Part shown: piece after piece, positions 26,582 to 36,304 of the stretch | Numbering within the stretch: position 1 is the first letter of the stretch | How the letters are laid out: every line of letters starts with the position of its first letter | Origin: DAINPP01 sp036743375 | Lineage (GTDB): Bacteria; Thermotogota; Thermotogae; MWEM01 | DNA: 64,000 nucleotides | Direction of reading: 5' to 3' | Assembly (NCBI GenBank): GCA_036743375.1 | Contig: DAINPP010000005.1 | Coordinates: forward strand, 25,928 to 89,927 | Program-made: the position numbers and the translations under genes | Notes under the pieces: generated by a model | Told to the model about the DNA's origin: nothing | Databases searched by the model: none | The model's input: only the letters and a program-made list of their open reading frames with translations

Positions 26582-26610
26582 TTGTGTTTACGGCTCGTTT
26601 GTGATAAAAT
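26582..26610 (+). promoter_or_regulatory. Promoter for zapA and the rapZ operon
   Basis: TTGTGT (26582-26587), 17-base spacer, TAAAAT (26605-26610), followed by GGAGG and the zapA ATG at 26636. It is the only good promoter before rapZ-yvcK-whiA. Confidence 0.55.
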
Positions 26611-26635
26611 ATCATTGGGGAGGGGGCTTTGTTTC

Positions 26636-26935
26636 ATGAAGAGAAAAATCACAATAAGCATCGGGCGCAAACTGTTTTCATTCAGGACAGATGAATCAAA
26701 GGAAAAAGTGCAGCGGATCAAGGATATGATCGCCGAAGATTACGAGCACTTTGGCCATAATGTTGAGGGGAAAGACAACAATAATTTTGAGGATTTACTG
26801 GTTCTGATGCTTCTAAATCATATCTCAAGGGAGATCAAACACGAGGATACCATCAAGAGCGAAAAGGAAAAAAATGAAAGACTGATGGTAGAAATCGAAA
26901 GAATGAAGACCGACAGATCCGATTTGGTGGGTTAG
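26636..26935 (+). CDS. zapA: Cell division protein ZapA-like
   Basis: A 99-residue protein (MKRKITISIGRKLFSFRTDES, then KVQRIKDMIAEDY) with the ZapA beta-strand start and a long C-terminal coiled coil ending ERLMVEIERMKTD. ZapA bundles FtsZ filaments at midcell. The start is placed after GGAGG; the longer frame from 26582 has no ribosome site. The call rests on length and pattern. Confidence 0.7.
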   Translation: MKRKITISIGRKLFSFRTDESKEKVQRIKDMIAEDYEHFGHNVEGKDNNNFEDLLVLMLLNHISREIKHEDTIKSEKEKNERLMVEIERMKTDRSDLVG

Positions 26936-26974
26936 AGAAGACGTTATTTCATTTGCGTTCTGGAGTTGATAGAT

Positions 26975-27853
26975 TTGAATAATTTAAAAAAGATCATCAT
27001 AGTAACTGGCCTCTCTGGTTCCGGTAAGACTACTACTTTGGGATTGCTTGAGGATATCGGTTATTTTTGTGTTGACAATATCCCTCCAAAACTTCTAAAC
27101 GATATGCTTCCCCTGTTCGAACAATCCGAAGCCGAAAAGATCGCCCTCGGCGTGGATGCCAGATGGAAGCAGGAATTTGACGGCATGATCGTAGAGTTCG
27201 ATGCCTTTCTGAAAAAAGAAAAACCCTATTCACTGGAAATCCTGTTTCTGGAATCGTCCGTTGACACCATCCTCAAGCGATATAACCTCACCCGAAGAAA
27301 GCACCCCCTATCGGTTGACGGTGATGTGGAAAAGGCCGTTCTACTCGAAAAAAAATTACTTTCTCCGCTCAGGGAGCGCGCAGATTACATTATCGACACA
27401 TCCATATACAACACCCATGAACTCCGCAAAGTACTGGTTGACACATTGACCGGACAGGCAGCAGAAGATCTGAAAAATACCGAGATCAGCATCACCAGTT
27501 TCGGTTTTAAATATGGGACGCCACTCAACGCAGATTTCATCATCGATTCGAGATTTCTTCCAAATCCCTACTGGAAAAACGAATTAACCGCCTTGACGGG
27601 TCTTGATAAGCCCGTTCAGGATTATCTACGTTCCTTCCCGATAGTCCACGATTATCTGACGGCATGCTGCAACATGCTCCTGATGGCCGTTGAAAGATAC
27701 AACGAAGAGGGGAGAAGCAACGTCAACGTATATTTCGGCTGTTCGGGTGGAAAGCACCGATCCGTGTATCTTTCACTCAAGACCTATGAGTTTTTTACTG
27801 AAAACGGGTTCAAGGCAAAAATCATTCACAGAGAAATAAATAACTGGATTTGA
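26975..27853 (+). CDS. rapZ: RapZ/YvcJ-type nucleotide-binding protein
   Basis: A 292-residue protein with Walker A GLSGSGKTTTL, GYFCVDNIPP and LFLESSVDTILKRYNLTRRKHPL. The C-terminal domain carries FGCSGGKHRSVYL, the RapZ signature that binds small RNA or UDP-GlcNAc in other bacteria. TTG 26975 follows TGGAG at nine bases; a TTG at 26966 directly abuts it. The rapZ-yvcK-whiA order is typical of Firmicutes, Actinobacteria and Thermotogota. Confidence 0.93.
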   Translation: MNNLKKIIIVTGLSGSGKTTTLGLLEDIGYFCVDNIPPKLLNDMLPLFEQSEAEKIALGVDARWKQEFDGMIVEFDAFLKKEKPYSLEILFLESSVDTILKRYNLTRRKHPLSVDGDVEKAVLLEKKLLSPLRERADYIIDTSIYNTHELRKVLVDTLTGQAAEDLKNTEISITSFGFKYGTPLNADFIIDSRFLPNPYWKNELTALTGLDKPVQDYLRSFPIVHDYLTACCNMLLMAVERYNEEGRSNVNVYFGCSGGKHRSVYLSLKTYEFFTENGFKAKIIHREINNWI

Positions 27854-28842
27854 TCTTCAATCGGGAAGTGATACGGATTACTGACGAAAAATTAAACATC
27901 GTGGTCCTTGGTGGCGGTACGGGGCTCTCCACGCTGGTCCGTGGGTTGAAGAACATGGATATCAATTTAACCGCTATAGTTACGATAACCGATGAAGGGG
28001 GAAGTTCAGGCGCTATCAGATCTGAGATGAATATTCCGCCTCCGGGAGATGTCCGAAACAATATCACCGCATTTGCCGAGGACGAAAACCTTCTGACAAA
28101 ATTGATCAGTTTCAGGTTTAACGATGCCGGCACTTTTGAGGGACACTCGGTCGGAAATATCATACTGGCAGCCCTGACAAAGATTCTCGGTAGTTTCCCG
28201 GAGGCCGTCAAGAGCCTCTCAAAGGTATTGGCAATAGACGGAACCGTTTATCCGATAAGTGGCAATATGGTCAGATTGAAGGCCTATACCGCCAACGGTG
28301 AGGAACTGATCGGCGAAAAGGCCATACAGACAAATAAAAACCGGATCATCGAAATAAAACCGGATGTGGAATTTGAACCGTTACCGGAGGTTATCGAGGC
28401 GATAAGACAGGCGGACGGAATCGTTCTCGGGCCGGGTAGTCTTTATACGAGCATTATTCCAAATCTGCTCGCCAAAGACATCAACCGGGTTATCGCCGAA
28501 TCGCAGGTACCCGTCATCTACGTCTGCAACATCATGACGCAGCCGGGCGAAACGGATCATTACAGCATGACGGATCATGCGAATGAAATCAACAAATATC
28601 TCCTGAAGTATCCGGATTATTATATCGTCAATTCACAGCCGATTCCCGACAGGTTAATCGAAAGGTATCACCAACAGGGAGCACAGCAGGTGGAGCTTAA
28701 GTTTGACAATCTAACCGGTGCCATTGTGATGGAACCACTTATAAAAACCGAGATTGATCCGAGAGACGGACTCGAGAAAGTGCGCCATAACGAAACAAAA
28801 CTCGCTTCGGTTATCATGAAGATTATGAATTGGGGTAAATAA
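27850..28842 (+). CDS. yvcK: YvcK/GlmR-type UDP-sugar-binding regulator
   Basis: A 330-residue protein with NIVVLGGGTGLSTLVRGLK, PPPGDVRNNI, FEGHSVGNIILAAL and GIVLGPGSLYTSIIPNLL, the CofD-like fold of YvcK/GlmR. In Bacillus it senses UDP-GlcNAc and activates GlmS. The TTG at 27850 overlaps the rapZ stop. A GTG at 27868 is an alternative that would give a family-length N-terminus. Confidence 0.93.
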   Translation: MIFNREVIRITDEKLNIVVLGGGTGLSTLVRGLKNMDINLTAIVTITDEGGSSGAIRSEMNIPPPGDVRNNITAFAEDENLLTKLISFRFNDAGTFEGHSVGNIILAALTKILGSFPEAVKSLSKVLAIDGTVYPISGNMVRLKAYTANGEELIGEKAIQTNKNRIIEIKPDVEFEPLPEVIEAIRQADGIVLGPGSLYTSIIPNLLAKDINRVIAESQVPVIYVCNIMTQPGETDHYSMTDHANEINKYLLKYPDYYIVNSQPIPDRLIERYHQQGAQQVELKFDNLTGAIVMEPLIKTEIDPRDGLEKVRHNETKLASVIMKIMNWGK

Positions 28843-28843
28843 T

Positions 28844-29782
28844 TTGAGTTTTTCTTCTGATCTTAAAACAGAGTTGAATGCGGTACAGATAACGGATCCC
28901 ATCTCTGCCTTCATAGAATTTTTCGGTATGCTGAAATTCAGAGGGAGTATTCTGCTGAAAAAGGTACATGAATCGAACAGGATCTATTATCTGATCTCAA
29001 CCGGAAACCCTACGGTTGCAAGAAGAACGTACTATCTCTTGAGAAACATCCCCAATACCACGATAGAAACCTCCTACAGGATCAATCCCTATCTGTCAAA
29101 CAGTAAATCCTATCTCCTGAAAATCGGATTTCTCAAGATTCAGGAGGTGTTCCCATTCCTGAAAGGGATGGATGTATACAGTTGGGATCCTTATCCGATC
29201 ATCAGAAACGACTCTGCCTATTTCAGTGATTTTATAAGAGGTGTTTTTTTTGTTTCAGGTTATATCGTCGACCCTAAGAATTCTTATCATTTTGAGATTC
29301 TTGAAAAGGATGGCAGCGAAAACATCGGAGAAATCCGTATAATTCTTAACAACATATTACGGATAAAGGCTGGAATTACGGAACACAAGAAAGGAATGAA
29401 ACTTTATCTTAAAAAATCAAGTGATATAATAAGTATGTTAGAATTGATGGGTTCAAAGGTTCAGCTGGAAAAATTTGAAATGATAGTGGATCAGAGGCAT
29501 ATCAAGTCAAATGTGAACCGGTCTATCAATTTTACCATCGCAAATGCCAAAAAGATAGGAAAGAGCAGCGCCATTCAGATAGAAGCCATCACCAGGATCA
29601 GGGACCGGATAGGTTTCGAGCATCTCGAGAATGAGATGCGAGAGATCTGCGAACTCAGGCTGAACAACGAAGATTTAAGTCTCGCCGAGATGGGGCAGCA
29701 ATTATCGGCACCACTTTCAAAATCAGCCGTGTACAACAGGATGAAGAAGATCATCAAGATGGCTGAGGAAATGGAGGGATAG
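28844..29782 (+). CDS. whiA: Sporulation/cell-division regulator WhiA
   Basis: A 312-residue protein starting MSFSSDLKTELN. It has a degenerate LAGLIDADG homing-endonuclease-like domain (DFIRGVFFVSGYIVDPKNSYHFE) and a C-terminal HTH (NEDLSLAEMGQQLSAPLSKSAVYNRM). It is a DNA-binding protein affecting division and chromosome segregation. The TTG start follows the yvcK stop by one base. Confidence 0.93.
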   Translation: MSFSSDLKTELNAVQITDPISAFIEFFGMLKFRGSILLKKVHESNRIYYLISTGNPTVARRTYYLLRNIPNTTIETSYRINPYLSNSKSYLLKIGFLKIQEVFPFLKGMDVYSWDPYPIIRNDSAYFSDFIRGVFFVSGYIVDPKNSYHFEILEKDGSENIGEIRIILNNILRIKAGITEHKKGMKLYLKKSSDIISMLELMGSKVQLEKFEMIVDQRHIKSNVNRSINFTIANAKKIGKSSAIQIEAITRIRDRIGFEHLENEMREICELRLNNEDLSLAEMGQQLSAPLSKSAVYNRMKKIIKMAEEMEG

Positions 29783-29785
29783 GGC

Positions 29786-30241
29786 ATGCAGTGTCCTTTT
29801 TGTGCGAATAAAAACACAAAGGTAGTTGATTCCAGGACTTCGGATGACGGGAGCAGTGTCAGGAGAAGGAGGGAATGTCCGGTCTGCAATGCCAGGTTCA
29901 CCACTTATGAAAGATACGAGGAACTCCCCCTGATGGTGATTAAAAAGGACGGCCGGAAGGAGCGGTTCATTCGTGAGAAACTCCTGAAGGGGATGATGAG
30001 AGCCTGTGAAAAGAGGGAGATTTCCATAGAGGCCCTCAACGACATAACCGCAAGGATCAAGCATGAATTCATAGAAGAGGGACTCACTGAAGTAACGAGT
30101 GAACAGATAGGTGAGAAAACGATCAAGCATCTGAAAGATATCGACGATGTGGCCTATATAAGGTTTGCGTCGGTATACAGGGATTTTAACGATATAGAGC
30201 AATTTAAAAAAATTATAGATGAATTGAAAAAGGGAGGCTAA
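29786..30241 (+). CDS. nrdR: Transcriptional repressor NrdR
   Basis: A 151-residue regulator of ribonucleotide reductase genes. Zinc ribbon cysteines are C3, C6, C31 and C34 (QCPFC, ECPVC). The ATP-cone begins LPLMVIKKDGRKERFIREKLLKG. Targets with NrdR boxes are not seen in the window. Confidence 0.95.
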   Translation: MQCPFCANKNTKVVDSRTSDDGSSVRRRRECPVCNARFTTYERYEELPLMVIKKDGRKERFIREKLLKGMMRACEKREISIEALNDITARIKHEFIEEGLTEVTSEQIGEKTIKHLKDIDDVAYIRFASVYRDFNDIEQFKKIIDELKKGG

Positions 30242-30247
30242 CCTCAA

Positions 30248-30727
30248 ATGGCTAAAAAAGAAACGATTTATTTGACACAGGAAGGGTACGATGCCCTGAA
30301 AAAGGAATTGAAGGAATTAAAAGAACGGTTGATGTACGATATTGCCGAGAAGATTAAAGCGGCAAGGGAATATGGAGACCTGAGTGAAAACAGTGAATAT
30401 GAAGAGGCCAAGAACGAACAGGGAAGAATCAACGGGCGAATACTGGAGATTGAACATACACTCGACAAGGCGGAGATCATCGACTCAAACGATGTATCCA
30501 CCGATACAGTCAGACTTGGTCAGAAAGTAATTGTGAAGAATCTTGAAAACAACGTGGAGAATACCTTTAAACTCGTCAATCCACAGGAAGCGGATATCTT
30601 CGATGACAAAGTCAGTGTTGAATCACCGGTCGGCGAGGCACTTAACGGTGGAAAGATCGGAGAGATTATAAAGGTGAAGACTCCGAACGGTATACAGCAA
30701 TACGAAATCATCGGTATCGGATTATAA
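30248..30727 (+). CDS. greA: Transcription elongation factor GreA
   Basis: A 159-residue factor that rescues backtracked RNA polymerase. The N-terminal coiled coil (YLTQEGYDALKKELKELKERL; REYGDLSENSEYEEAKNEQG) has the acidic tip DLSENSEYE. The C-terminal FKBP-like domain ends GEIIKVKTPNGIQQYEIIGI. GGAGG lies before ATG 30248. Confidence 0.97.
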   Translation: MAKKETIYLTQEGYDALKKELKELKERLMYDIAEKIKAAREYGDLSENSEYEEAKNEQGRINGRILEIEHTLDKAEIIDSNDVSTDTVRLGQKVIVKNLENNVENTFKLVNPQEADIFDDKVSVESPVGEALNGGKIGEIIKVKTPNGIQQYEIIGIGL

Positions 30728-30763
30728 TCGGCGGTTACCCGAAGAAAAGAAAGGCGGATTAAA

Positions 30764-32290
30764 ATGGCATCAATAAGAGATCAGAAGATTCAGGAACTTG
30801 AGGCAATCAAGCAGAAAGGATACGAACCGTATCCTCATAAATTTGAAAGAGAAATGAACACAAACGATATCATAGAAAGATACAGTTCGCTGGAACCCGG
30901 TCAGACCCAAGAAGAGGCAGAAATCAAGACGGCTGGAAGGATCATAGCGATCAGAGATCATGGAAAATCGGCATTTTTCGAGATAAGGGATTATTACGGC
31001 AGTATACAGGGCTACATCAGAAAGAGTGAAGTTGGAGCGGACAGCTTTGAATTTTTCAAGGAACACATCACGACCGGTGATCATATCGGATTTGAAGGAT
31101 TTCCATTCAAGTCCAAAACGGGAGAATTATCCGTTTACGTGAAGAAATTCCAGCTTCTCACGAAGGCGCTCAGGCAGATGCCCGAAAAGTGGCATGGTCT
31201 CAAGGATAAAGAGGTCATATACAGACAGAGATATGTCGATCTAATCGCCAATCAGGAAAGCATGAAGCGCTTCAGGATCAGGTTTGAAGCGATCAGACTG
31301 ATCAGGGAATATATGACGAAAAACGGTTTTGTCGAGGTAGAAACACCGATGCTGCATCAGCTTTCCGCCGGTGCATCGGCCAAGCCATTCGTCACCCACA
31401 TGAATGCCTACGATATGGACAATTATCTGCGAATCGCACCGGAACTCCATCTGAAACGCCTGATCGTCGGCGGATTCGACAGGGTATTCGAGCTCAACAG
31501 AAATTTCAGAAACGAAGGGGTCAGTTACAAACACAGTCCTGAGTTCACCATGATGGAATTCTATCAGGCCTATGCCGACTTCGAAGATTTAATGAAATAT
31601 TCCGAGGAGATGCTTTCATATGTCGTTAAGGAGATCTTTGGAAGCTATGAGATCGAGTATCAGGGGACGAAGATAAACTTTGAGGCCCCTTGGGACAGGG
31701 TAACCATGCAGGGATTCATCAAGGAGCATCTCGGAGTCGACATCCTTGAGGATTCCGATGAAACGCTGATCACAAAGTTGAAGGAAATGCACAATGAGCC
31801 CGAAATCAAGGATAAGAGTCATCTGATAGAATCCCTCTGGGATCTCGTCGAAGATAAAATCGTTCAGCCGACCTTTGTCATGGAACATCCGCTGGAGATT
31901 TCACCACTTTCCAAGAAGCACCGCAGCAAGGAAGGTGTGACGGAAAGATTCGAGATGGTCATCCTCGGAAGAGAACTCGGAAATGCCTTTACCGAACTCA
32001 ACGATCCGATTGATCAGAAAGAACGATTCGAAAAACAGGTTGAGCTCAGGGATTCCGGAGACGAAGAAGCCCAGATGATGGATTATGACTTTATCCGGGC
32101 ACTCGAGTACGGTCTGCCACCGACGGCCGGTGAGGGAATCGGTATAGACAGATTCGTCATGTTCCTGACGGATGCGGCATCCATCAGAGACGTCATCGCC
32201 TTCCCGATGGTCAAGCCGATAGCCAATGCCGAAGCCGAATTTTTTGAGGAAAATGACTTAGAAGATGGGCCAAGTGAAGAAGAGAAATAA
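30764..32290 (+). CDS. lysS: Lysyl-tRNA synthetase, class II
   Basis: A 508-residue enzyme. The N-terminal OB anticodon domain includes VKTAGRI-like strands near IKTAGRIIAIRDHGKSAF. The class II core has FVEVETPMLHQLSAGASAKPF, FRNEGVSYKHSPEFTMMEFY and the final motif GIGIDRFVMFLTDAASIRDVIAFP. greA-lysS adjacency is common. An intrinsic terminator follows at once. Confidence 0.97.
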   Translation: MASIRDQKIQELEAIKQKGYEPYPHKFEREMNTNDIIERYSSLEPGQTQEEAEIKTAGRIIAIRDHGKSAFFEIRDYYGSIQGYIRKSEVGADSFEFFKEHITTGDHIGFEGFPFKSKTGELSVYVKKFQLLTKALRQMPEKWHGLKDKEVIYRQRYVDLIANQESMKRFRIRFEAIRLIREYMTKNGFVEVETPMLHQLSAGASAKPFVTHMNAYDMDNYLRIAPELHLKRLIVGGFDRVFELNRNFRNEGVSYKHSPEFTMMEFYQAYADFEDLMKYSEEMLSYVVKEIFGSYEIEYQGTKINFEAPWDRVTMQGFIKEHLGVDILEDSDETLITKLKEMHNEPEIKDKSHLIESLWDLVEDKIVQPTFVMEHPLEISPLSKKHRSKEGVTERFEMVILGRELGNAFTELNDPIDQKERFEKQVELRDSGDEEAQMMDYDFIRALEYGLPPTAGEGIGIDRFVMFLTDAASIRDVIAFPMVKPIANAEAEFFEENDLEDGPSEEEK

Positions 32291-32305
32291 ATAGTATATA
32301 ATAGA

Positions 32306-32345
32306 GGGTATGTTCCCGTGTTGGGAATATACCCGATTTTTTTGG
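32306..32345 (+). terminator. Intrinsic terminator after lysS
   Basis: GGGTATgTTCCC (32306-32317) pairs with GGGAAtATACCC (32323-32334), followed by GA and seven T. It closes the rapZ-lysS operon. Confidence 0.88.
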
Positions 32346-32422
32346 GGATTAAGTCATCTTTATCTCGTCCTTTTGAGATGTCCGTTGAACCGGGATACCA
32401 ATGGAATGGGAGGTTGTATAAA

Positions 32423-33628
32423 ATGAATATAGGTTTTTTCAGCGATACCTATCTGCCACAGAGAAATGGGGTCGCTGTTGCCTTATCGCTTTACAGACAG
32501 GTTATGGAGAACCTGGGACACAGAGTTTATATTTTTGTACCTAAATTTGAATCATCCTATAAAAGACAGGAAAGAGGCGTGTTTGAATGCCCCTCTTTTG
32601 CATATTCGATGGACAAGGGACAGCGTTTCGCCATACCGATCGCACCCATGCTTTCTACGATCAGATCATTAAATCTGGATATCATTCACGTTCATTCACC
32701 CTTTACGATGAGTTTTTTCGCCAAGGCCGTTTCAAAGAGTCTCAAGATTCCAGCGATCTGTACACATCACACACTTTTTGAATATTATCTGCATTACGTT
32801 CCCACGCTGATTCGTCCTTCCGTGGAACAGACCAGAAAGCTCATGACTTACTGGACCTATCTCTTCGAGAAAGTCATCGCGCCAACGGAAAAGATATATG
32901 AATTACTTGAGGAATGGGGCGTTCCAAAGGAAAAACTCAGTACGATACCAACGGGGATCGATACCGGTTCGTTTAAGAATTTTGCCGGTTGGGAACTGAA
33001 AAAAGAGTTGAAGATCCCGGACGACGAAAAGGTCCTTCTCTTCGTTGGAAGGATTGCCAAGGAAAAGAACATCGATTTTCTGCTCAGAACGTTCAGGAAA
33101 ATGCTCACGAAAAGAAAGGACATCAACTTTGTACTTGTTGGAGAAGGGGATGAGAAGGAGAACCTTGAAAATCTCAGTCACGAACTCGGTATTTCCGACA
33201 AGGTCTTTTTCACCGGTGGGAAGGACAGGGCGTACGTGATCGATGCCTACAACGCCGCGGATATCTTCTGGTTTGCCTCTTTTTCAGAGACACAGGGACT
33301 GGTTATCCTGGAGAGCATGACGGCGGGAACCCCCGTTGTGGCACTTGGAAAGATGGGGGTCTACGATCTGCTGAAGAACGAAGCGAGTGGTGGAATCATG
33401 CTGTCCGAATTAAACGAAACGGATTTTGCCTCGGCGGTATTTCATCTGATTGATGATCCTGAGGATTACAAAAGGCGCTCGGGCATGGGGTTGAAATTCG
33501 TTGAAGACAATTTCTCGCTTGAACACTCGGTTGAGGAAATGCTGAGGTTGTATGAAGTCAGTATAGAAGAGCATAAAAATAATATAAAGAACGTGAAGCC
33601 GAGAAAGAAAAAAACAACGTTGTTTTAA
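32423..33628 (+). CDS. GT4-family glycosyltransferase (diacylglycerol glucosyltransferase-like)
   Basis: A 401-residue GT-B enzyme. The N-terminal MNIGFFSDTYLPQRNGVAVA and IIHVHSPF, with KEKLSTIPTGID and VLLFVGRIAKEKNIDFLL in the middle, and the E-x7-E motif FSETQGLVILE are present. This pattern resembles bacterial diacylglycerol glucosyltransferases, which make membrane glycolipids. ATG 32423 is chosen for GGGAGG at nine bases; the longer frame runs through the terminator. The acceptor is inferred only from family resemblance. Confidence 0.82.
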   Translation: MNIGFFSDTYLPQRNGVAVALSLYRQVMENLGHRVYIFVPKFESSYKRQERGVFECPSFAYSMDKGQRFAIPIAPMLSTIRSLNLDIIHVHSPFTMSFFAKAVSKSLKIPAICTHHTLFEYYLHYVPTLIRPSVEQTRKLMTYWTYLFEKVIAPTEKIYELLEEWGVPKEKLSTIPTGIDTGSFKNFAGWELKKELKIPDDEKVLLFVGRIAKEKNIDFLLRTFRKMLTKRKDINFVLVGEGDEKENLENLSHELGISDKVFFTGGKDRAYVIDAYNAADIFWFASFSETQGLVILESMTAGTPVVALGKMGVYDLLKNEASGGIMLSELNETDFASAVFHLIDDPEDYKRRSGMGLKFVEDNFSLEHSVEEMLRLYEVSIEEHKNNIKNVKPRKKKTTLF

Positions 33629-33679
33629 GAATCGCTATAAAATTGTTTTTAATTCTCATCTGAAAGGAAGGGACCTGGA

Positions 33680-34957
33680 TTGCAGGCTATTACAGTTTTA
33701 GTGGTCTTTATTTTTACTTATTTTCTGATCATCAGGGGTAAACTGAAAAGATCATTGGTAGCATTCAGCATGGGGCTATTCGTGATGCTTCTACAGATCG
33801 TGGAAGGTATCTCCATAAAAGAGATCAGTACTTACGTGGATTTCAACACAATCGGAATCTTAATCGGAATGATGATACTCGTAGGAATACTGAAAAAAAC
33901 AGGTCTTTTCCAGTATGTAGCGGCAGTCATCGTAAAAAATTCAAAGGGAAAGATGTACGTCATCTATATCACCCTTCTTCTCGCGGTTGCCTTTTTTTCA
34001 AGTGTACTGGACAACGTAACGACTATTCTGCTCTTTGCGCCGGTGGTGTTTCTCATTTCGGATACGGCCGGCATCGATTCCATTCCGCTGATCTTTTCCA
34101 TGATATTCGCGGCCAATATCGGTGGAATGGCAACCATTGTCGGTGACCCCCCGAATATCCTCGTCGGTAGTGCATCCGGCGCGAGTTTCGTGGAATTCAC
34201 TTCCATCATGATCATTCCAGCCGTTCTCATGCTGTTCTTTACCATTCTGTATTTCAAGATCAGATATCCACAGATCAAAAAGGTGCCTTCCGAAAAACTA
34301 CAGAGGCTTCTCGATATCGATCCAGGAAAGGCAATAGAAGACAGACCGTTGTTCATAAAGGGGATCATCACGTTCGCAATAGTCATTCTCGGTTTTATCC
34401 TTCATGAACACCTCGATTACGAAGCAGCCCTTATCGCATTGGCCGGGGCGGCTGCCATGATGCTTCTCGCAAAGGTAGATTTTCAGGAAATCTCCCAGGA
34501 AATCGAATGGGATACCATCTTCTTTTTCTTCGGACTGTTCACACTGGCCAAAGCGTTGGAAGAAGTCGGTATCATCACAATTATAGCCAACTGGATCTAT
34601 CAGTTCAATTCTTCCCCCCTGCTGCTCGTTCTGGCCATACTCTGGATTTCAGCTGCATTGGGCGGATTTATAGGGGCCGTTCCGGTTGTCACGGTGTTTA
34701 TACCGATCGTCCAACAGCTTCAGCCACTGATTCCCAACGGATCGGAAATGTGGTGGGCCCTTGCACTCGGTGCCTGTATCGGCGGAAACCTCACGATCAG
34801 TGGGGCGGCTGCCAATATGGTAGCGGTCGGACTCTGTGAAACCACTCAGAAGAAGAAGATCAGCTTTGTCGACTTTTTAAAGGAAGGCTCTATTATCACC
34901 GTGATAGGCCTTCTCGTTGCAACTGTTTATCTGATAGCGAGATGGTATATGTTATAA
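33680..34957 (+). CDS. ArsB/NhaD-superfamily ion permease
   Basis: A 425-residue integral membrane protein with about 11-12 hydrophobic spans. GMMILVGILKKTGLFQYVA, SSVLDNVTTILLFAPVVF and VGDPPNILVGSASG are the signature motifs of the ArsB/NhaD/CitMHS superfamily. The substrate (Na+/H+, arsenite or an organic anion) cannot be read from sequence. TTG 33680 follows AAGGGA. Confidence 0.82.
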   Translation: MQAITVLVVFIFTYFLIIRGKLKRSLVAFSMGLFVMLLQIVEGISIKEISTYVDFNTIGILIGMMILVGILKKTGLFQYVAAVIVKNSKGKMYVIYITLLLAVAFFSSVLDNVTTILLFAPVVFLISDTAGIDSIPLIFSMIFAANIGGMATIVGDPPNILVGSASGASFVEFTSIMIIPAVLMLFFTILYFKIRYPQIKKVPSEKLQRLLDIDPGKAIEDRPLFIKGIITFAIVILGFILHEHLDYEAALIALAGAAAMMLLAKVDFQEISQEIEWDTIFFFFGLFTLAKALEEVGIITIIANWIYQFNSSPLLLVLAILWISAALGGFIGAVPVVTVFIPIVQQLQPLIPNGSEMWWALALGACIGGNLTISGAAANMVAVGLCETTQKKKISFVDFLKEGSIITVIGLLVATVYLIARWYML

Positions 34958-34987
34958 TCTTTTAGAAGAAAACTATAGGAGTTGTTA

Positions 34988-35968
34988 ATGAAGAGAGAAG
35001 ATTTTACTATTTTTAAGGATTTTATAGAGGCACATGAAAGCTTTCTGATCGTCGGTCACATAGATCCCGACGGGGATTGCATCAGTTCGATACTTTCACT
35101 GGTTTACGGATTAAGACGCTTGGGAAGAGAGGTCATCGCAGCCGTCGACAGCAAGTGTCCCGGCATATTTGAGGAATTCTTCCCGGTCGGCCAGATCGGC
35201 TTCGAACGTGATATAGCCGAAGAGGATATGGAGGCCATTATCGTCGTGGATTCCTCATCGATCGACAGGATGGGGAAATATGAAAGATTGCGTTCACTCA
35301 AGCCGACACTGGTCATCGATCATCACGCGACGAATAACAACTGGGGGGATTACAACTGTGTTGACGTTTCCGCCGCCGCAGCCACACAGATCATCTTCTG
35401 GTTTCTCAAGGAACTCGGTGTGGAATACGATCCGGTACTGGCAACAATTTCTCTGCTCGGAATCCAGACGGACACGGGCTTTTTTAAATACACAAACACG
35501 ACCAGTCAGGTCATGAGAGATGCCGGTGAACTGGTAGAAGCAGGTGCAGAACCGTATTTTAACGCTTCGATGGTAACCGAAAACAACAAGGTCGAGGAAT
35601 TCTATATCCTCTCGGATATGGCCGATCATATTCAGCTCGCTATCGACGGAAAACTGATCTATTCATATGTCTCACTCGAGGACATGAAAAAAAACCGTTG
35701 TACACCGGAAGAAACGACAGGATTGATCGGCGAATTACGTTCTATTAAGGGAGTTGAAACGGCCATTCTCTTCACGGAGGTAGACGAGAAAGAGGTAAAG
35801 GTCAGTTTCAGATCCAAAAATTGGTTTGACGTGGCAAAGATTGCGGACGAATTACATGGCGGAGGGCATCAGCGCGCATCGGGATGCAGTGTCTATGATA
35901 CACTCGATAATGCGATAGAACTCGTAGTCGGTCGTGTAAAGACAGAGATGATCAACGAATTGAATTAG
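34988..35968 (+). CDS. nrnA: DHH/DHHA1 nanoRNase/pAp phosphatase NrnA-like
   Basis: A 326-residue phosphoesterase. The DHH domain has GHIDPDGDCISS, IIVVDSSSIDRMG and LVIDHHATNNNWGDYN. The DHHA1 domain ends ELHGGGHQRASGC. NrnA removes 2-5 nt RNAs and dephosphorylates pAp. It would finish RNA decay begun by RNase G/RNase Y and PNPase in this window. ATG 34988 follows AGGAG at six bases. Confidence 0.9.
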   Translation: MKREDFTIFKDFIEAHESFLIVGHIDPDGDCISSILSLVYGLRRLGREVIAAVDSKCPGIFEEFFPVGQIGFERDIAEEDMEAIIVVDSSSIDRMGKYERLRSLKPTLVIDHHATNNNWGDYNCVDVSAAAATQIIFWFLKELGVEYDPVLATISLLGIQTDTGFFKYTNTTSQVMRDAGELVEAGAEPYFNASMVTENNKVEEFYILSDMADHIQLAIDGKLIYSYVSLEDMKKNRCTPEETTGLIGELRSIKGVETAILFTEVDEKEVKVSFRSKNWFDVAKIADELHGGGHQRASGCSVYDTLDNAIELVVGRVKTEMINELN

Positions 35969-35995
35969 ATAAATGAACAGGAGGAATTATAAAAT

Positions 35996-36301
35996 ATGAG
36001 CACAGTCAGCAAGGAAAAGGTAATTGAGGCGTTATCACAGGTTGTAGATATCGAGATCGGCATCGACATCGTATCACTCGGATTGATCTATAAGGTGGAT
36101 ATCGATGAAAACGATAATGTCACCATCGTTATGACATTAACGGTGCCAACCTGTCCAATGGCTTCATTTATGACAGAACAGGCAAGAAGTGCTGCCGCTT
36201 CGGTACCTGGTGTTCAGAAAGTGGATCTTCAGCTTGCATTTGAACCACGATGGACTCCGGATATGATGGCAGACAGCGCAAAAAGACTTCTGGGGAGATA
36301 A
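35996..36301 (+). CDS. MIP18/DUF59-family iron-sulfur assembly protein
   Basis: A 101-residue protein: KVIEALSQVVDIEIGIDIVSLGLIYKVDID, then TLTVPTCPMASFM with the conserved Cys, ending APRW-like EPRWTPDMM. Members (SufT, PaaD, MIP18) aid Fe-S cluster assembly. RimO, encoded 3.4 kb downstream, would be a client. The link to RimO is an inference. Confidence 0.85.
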   Translation: MSTVSKEKVIEALSQVVDIEIGIDIVSLGLIYKVDIDENDNVTIVMTLTVPTCPMASFMTEQARSAAASVPGVQKVDLQLAFEPRWTPDMMADSAKRLLGR

Positions 36302-36304
36302 ATT